Source of the DNA: Rhodopseudomonas palustris
GTDB taxonomy: Bacteria > Pseudomonadota > Alphaproteobacteria > Rhizobiales > Xanthobacteraceae
Length of the DNA: 64,000 bases
Direction of reading: 5' to 3'
Assembly (NCBI RefSeq): GCF_003031265.1
Contig: NZ_CP019966.1
Coordinates: forward strand, 2,418,001-2,482,000
Both the position numbers and the translations under genes were made by a program. The notes beneath the pieces are model-generated. The model ran no database searches. It was not told where the DNA came from and saw only the letters and a list, made by a program, of their open reading frames with translations. Each line of letters starts with the position of its first letter. Position 1 is the first letter of the stretch. Of this stretch, positions 62,387 to 64,000 are shown one piece after another.

Positions 62387-63014
62387 GCAGCCCGCCGACT
62401 ACGAAGACAGCGTCTTCGTCAACTGCCCGTTCGATTCTCAGTACAAGCCTCTCTTCAACGCGATCGTCTTCACCGTCATCCTGTGCGGATTTCGCGCAAG
62501 ATGCGCCCTGGAGATCGATGACGGCAGCCAGCCGCGGATCGAGAAGATCTTTTCGATCATCGAGCGTTGCCGTTTCGGAATTCACGATCTTTCCCGAACC
62601 GAGCTCGACGACCACTCCCAACTACCGCGGTTCAACATGCCGCTCGAACTCGGCATGTTCCTAGGTGTGAAGCGGTGCGGCGGACGGGTGCAGCGGCAGA
62701 AGACGTGCCTGGTGCTCGACACCGAGCGCTATCGCTACCAGAAGTTCATGTCCGACATTGCCGGCCAAGATATCCAGGCTCATGGCGGCGAGCAGAAACG
62801 CGCCATCGCGGCGGTCCGGAACTGGTTGCGGACGGCGTCCGGCCGGACTCTTCCCGGCGGCGCCGAGGTGTTTCGCAGGTATCAGTTGTTCGAAACGGCC
62901 GTGCCGCAGGTTTGTCGTCATGCCGAACTCGACCCTACGGAATTGACCTTCGCCGACTTCGTCAGCCTGGCAGTCGAATGGCTGAAGGTCGATCTGCCGG
63001 CCGCCGGCCGATAG
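62367..63014 (+). CDS. Rossmann/TIR-like candidate effector, unknown function
   Basis: A 215-residue protein. The opening DSVFVNCPFDSQYKPLFNAI (14-33), the stretch CRFGIHDLSRTELD (68-81), RFNMPLELGMFLG (88-100) and KTCLVLDTERYRYQKFMSDI with AGQDIQAHGG (112-140) look like a nucleoside deoxyribosyltransferase/TIR-type Rossmann fold. The start VNCPFD and the acidic LELG site (Glu94) resemble the base- or NAD-binding and catalytic positions of those families. The likeness is judged by eye. If right, it may cleave NAD or a nucleotide. It overlaps the 58-residue gene upstream. A defence or toxin role is inference. Confidence 0.6.
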   Translation: MARKPSKQPADYEDSVFVNCPFDSQYKPLFNAIVFTVILCGFRARCALEIDDGSQPRIEKIFSIIERCRFGIHDLSRTELDDHSQLPRFNMPLELGMFLGVKRCGGRVQRQKTCLVLDTERYRYQKFMSDIAGQDIQAHGGEQKRAIAAVRNWLRTASGRTLPGGAEVFRRYQLFETAVPQVCRHAELDPTELTFADFVSLAVEWLKVDLPAAGR

Positions 63015-63200
63015 CTCGCGGTGGTGGGGGCCGTCTTTTTCGCTTCCCAGCTTTGCATCTTGCACAAGGCTCGCGAATAGCGGCATAGTCGGGCCAGAAA
63101 GACGGGCCGGGCGCCAACGGCGCTCCGAGCACCGGCTCCAAAAAATGAAGACATCGGACGTCTGCGCCGGCACCGCATGCGTTCGATGGGGGGAAGTTGC

Positions 63201-63956
63201 TTGGCCGATGATATCATCCTCGAAACCAACGGATTGACGAAGGAATTCGCCGGCTTCTTTGCCGTGCGGGACGTCAACCTGCGGGTCCGCCGTGGTCACA
63301 TTCATGCACTGATCGGTCCGAACGGGGCCGGCAAGACCACATGCTTCAATCTGCTCACCAAGTTCCTGCGGCCGTCCGCCGGGCAGATCCTGTACAACGG
63401 GCAGGACATCACCGCGATGGCGCCGGCCGACGTGGCGCGGCTCGGGCTGGTGCGCTCCTTCCAGATCTCGGCGGTGTTCCCGCATCTGACCGCACTCGAG
63501 AACGTGCGGGTCGCGCTGCAGCGGCAGCACGGGTCATCGTTCGATTTCTGGCGCTCCAAGAGCGTGCTCGACAAGTACAACCACCGGGCGCGGGAACTGC
63601 TCGATGACGTCGGGCTGAGCGAGTTCGCCGACACGCCTGCGGTCGAGATGGCTTACGGCCGCAAGCGCGCGCTGGAGATCGCCACCACGCTGGCGCTCGA
63701 TCCGGAGATGATGCTGCTCGACGAGCCGATGGCCGGCATGGGGCACGAGGACATCGACAAGATCGCGGCGCTGATCAAGCGAATCTCGGCCAAGTACACG
63801 ATCCTGATGGTCGAGCACAATTTGAGCGTGGTCGCCAACCTGTCGGACGTCATCACCGTGTTGACCCGCGGTCAGGTGCTGGCGGAAGGCAACTACACTG
63901 ACCTGACCCAGGATCAGCGGGTCAAGGAAGCCTATCTCGGAGCGGGTCATGGTTGA
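63201..63956 (+). CDS. livG: ABC transporter ATP-binding protein, LivG type
   Basis: A 251-residue ATPase of the branched-chain/aromatic-acid uptake family. Walker A is ALIGPNGAGKTTCFNLLTKF near 35-54, with signature VEMAYGRKRALEIATTLALD and Walker B EMMLLDEPMAGMG. The LivG-type insertion FDFWRSKSVLDKYNHRARE is present. The chosen start is TTG 63201 (MADDIILETNGL), seven bases after GGGGGAAG; in-frame ATGs at 63177 and 63186 would overlap that ribosome site. It overlaps the next ATPase gene by eight bases. The substrate is unknown. Confidence 0.85.
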   Translation: MADDIILETNGLTKEFAGFFAVRDVNLRVRRGHIHALIGPNGAGKTTCFNLLTKFLRPSAGQILYNGQDITAMAPADVARLGLVRSFQISAVFPHLTALENVRVALQRQHGSSFDFWRSKSVLDKYNHRARELLDDVGLSEFADTPAVEMAYGRKRALEIATTLALDPEMMLLDEPMAGMGHEDIDKIAALIKRISAKYTILMVEHNLSVVANLSDVITVLTRGQVLAEGNYTDLTQDQRVKEAYLGAGHG

Positions 63957-64000
63957 GGCGACCACTATGGAGCGGCCCGCATCGTCGGCTGCCGGCGCAG
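63949..64000 (+). CDS. Partial gene after LivG, probable LivF-type ATPase
   Basis: The ATG at 63949 overlaps the LivG stop (ATGGTTGA), the usual coupling of livG and livF. Only MVEATTMERPASSAAGA is present before the window ends. This leader is not diagnostic, so the LivF call rests on gene order alone. Confidence 0.5.
   Translation, partial: MVEATTMERPASSAAGA

Overview
The window looks like chromosome of an alphaproteobacterium of the Bradyrhizobium/Rhodopseudomonas group, most likely Rhodopseudomonas palustris or a close relative. The grounds are the strongly GC-rich coding sequence, a groESL operon with CIRCE-type operators, a Usg protein, a RuBisCO-like protein paired with a cupin, the Anbu proteasome-like operon, the order ppx - rlmE - guaB - RsmB-type methyltransferase - guaA, and many palindromic intergenic repeats of the GTCATTGCGAGG and GTCATTCCGGGG type. 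The species call is inference. No tRNA, rRNA, CRISPR array, integrase or complete insertion sequence was recognised.

Layout. 1-2.2 kb: the 5' part of groEL, groES and three CIRCE-like boxes, then divergent usg. 2.4-5.4 kb: a concentrative nucleoside transporter diverging from a RuBisCO-like protein and a cupin, a probable methylthioadenosine salvage locus. 5.4-8.6 kb: a chagasin-like inhibitor, an SDR and two GNAT-fold proteins. 8.65-12.86 kb: the Anbu operon (ATP-grasp, alpha-E, transglutaminase-like, Anbu). 13-23.3 kb: metabolic genes, including a core-MetE methionine synthase, a GST, a four-gene acyl-CoA/quinone-type cluster, a flavoprotein and a TetR regulator. 23.4-30.8 kb: an ABC-F ATPase, an UPF0178 protein, a hotdog protein, a Liv-type binding protein and an orphan CoxL-like molybdoenzyme subunit. 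31-42.4 kb: ppx, rlmE, transporters, guaB, a quinone/enone reductase, an rRNA methyltransferase and guaA.

42.4-50.2 kb is an accessory island directly behind guaA, whose 3' end is a known integration hotspot. It holds a nucleotidyltransferase fused to a DpnII/MboI-like nuclease domain, an IetAS-type AAA ATPase/subtilase pair (an anti-phage system), decayed AraC-like sequence, and a gltS gene flanked by two diverged direct repeats. It ends in a 43-bp stray copy of an internal guaA segment. This is the most interesting part of the window.

50.2-64 kb: an NTF2/metallo-beta-lactamase-fold/DsbA operon with a divergent LysR gene, a WYL regulator and a GST sharing a perfect 12-bp inverted-repeat operator, a VapBC-like pair, a flavin monooxygenase, a secreted protein with an internal duplication, an atypical pyruvate kinase, an ArsC/Spx-like protein, an unusual two-gene module (58-aa basic protein plus a 215-aa Rossmann/TIR-like candidate), and the start of a branched-chain-type ABC transporter operon.
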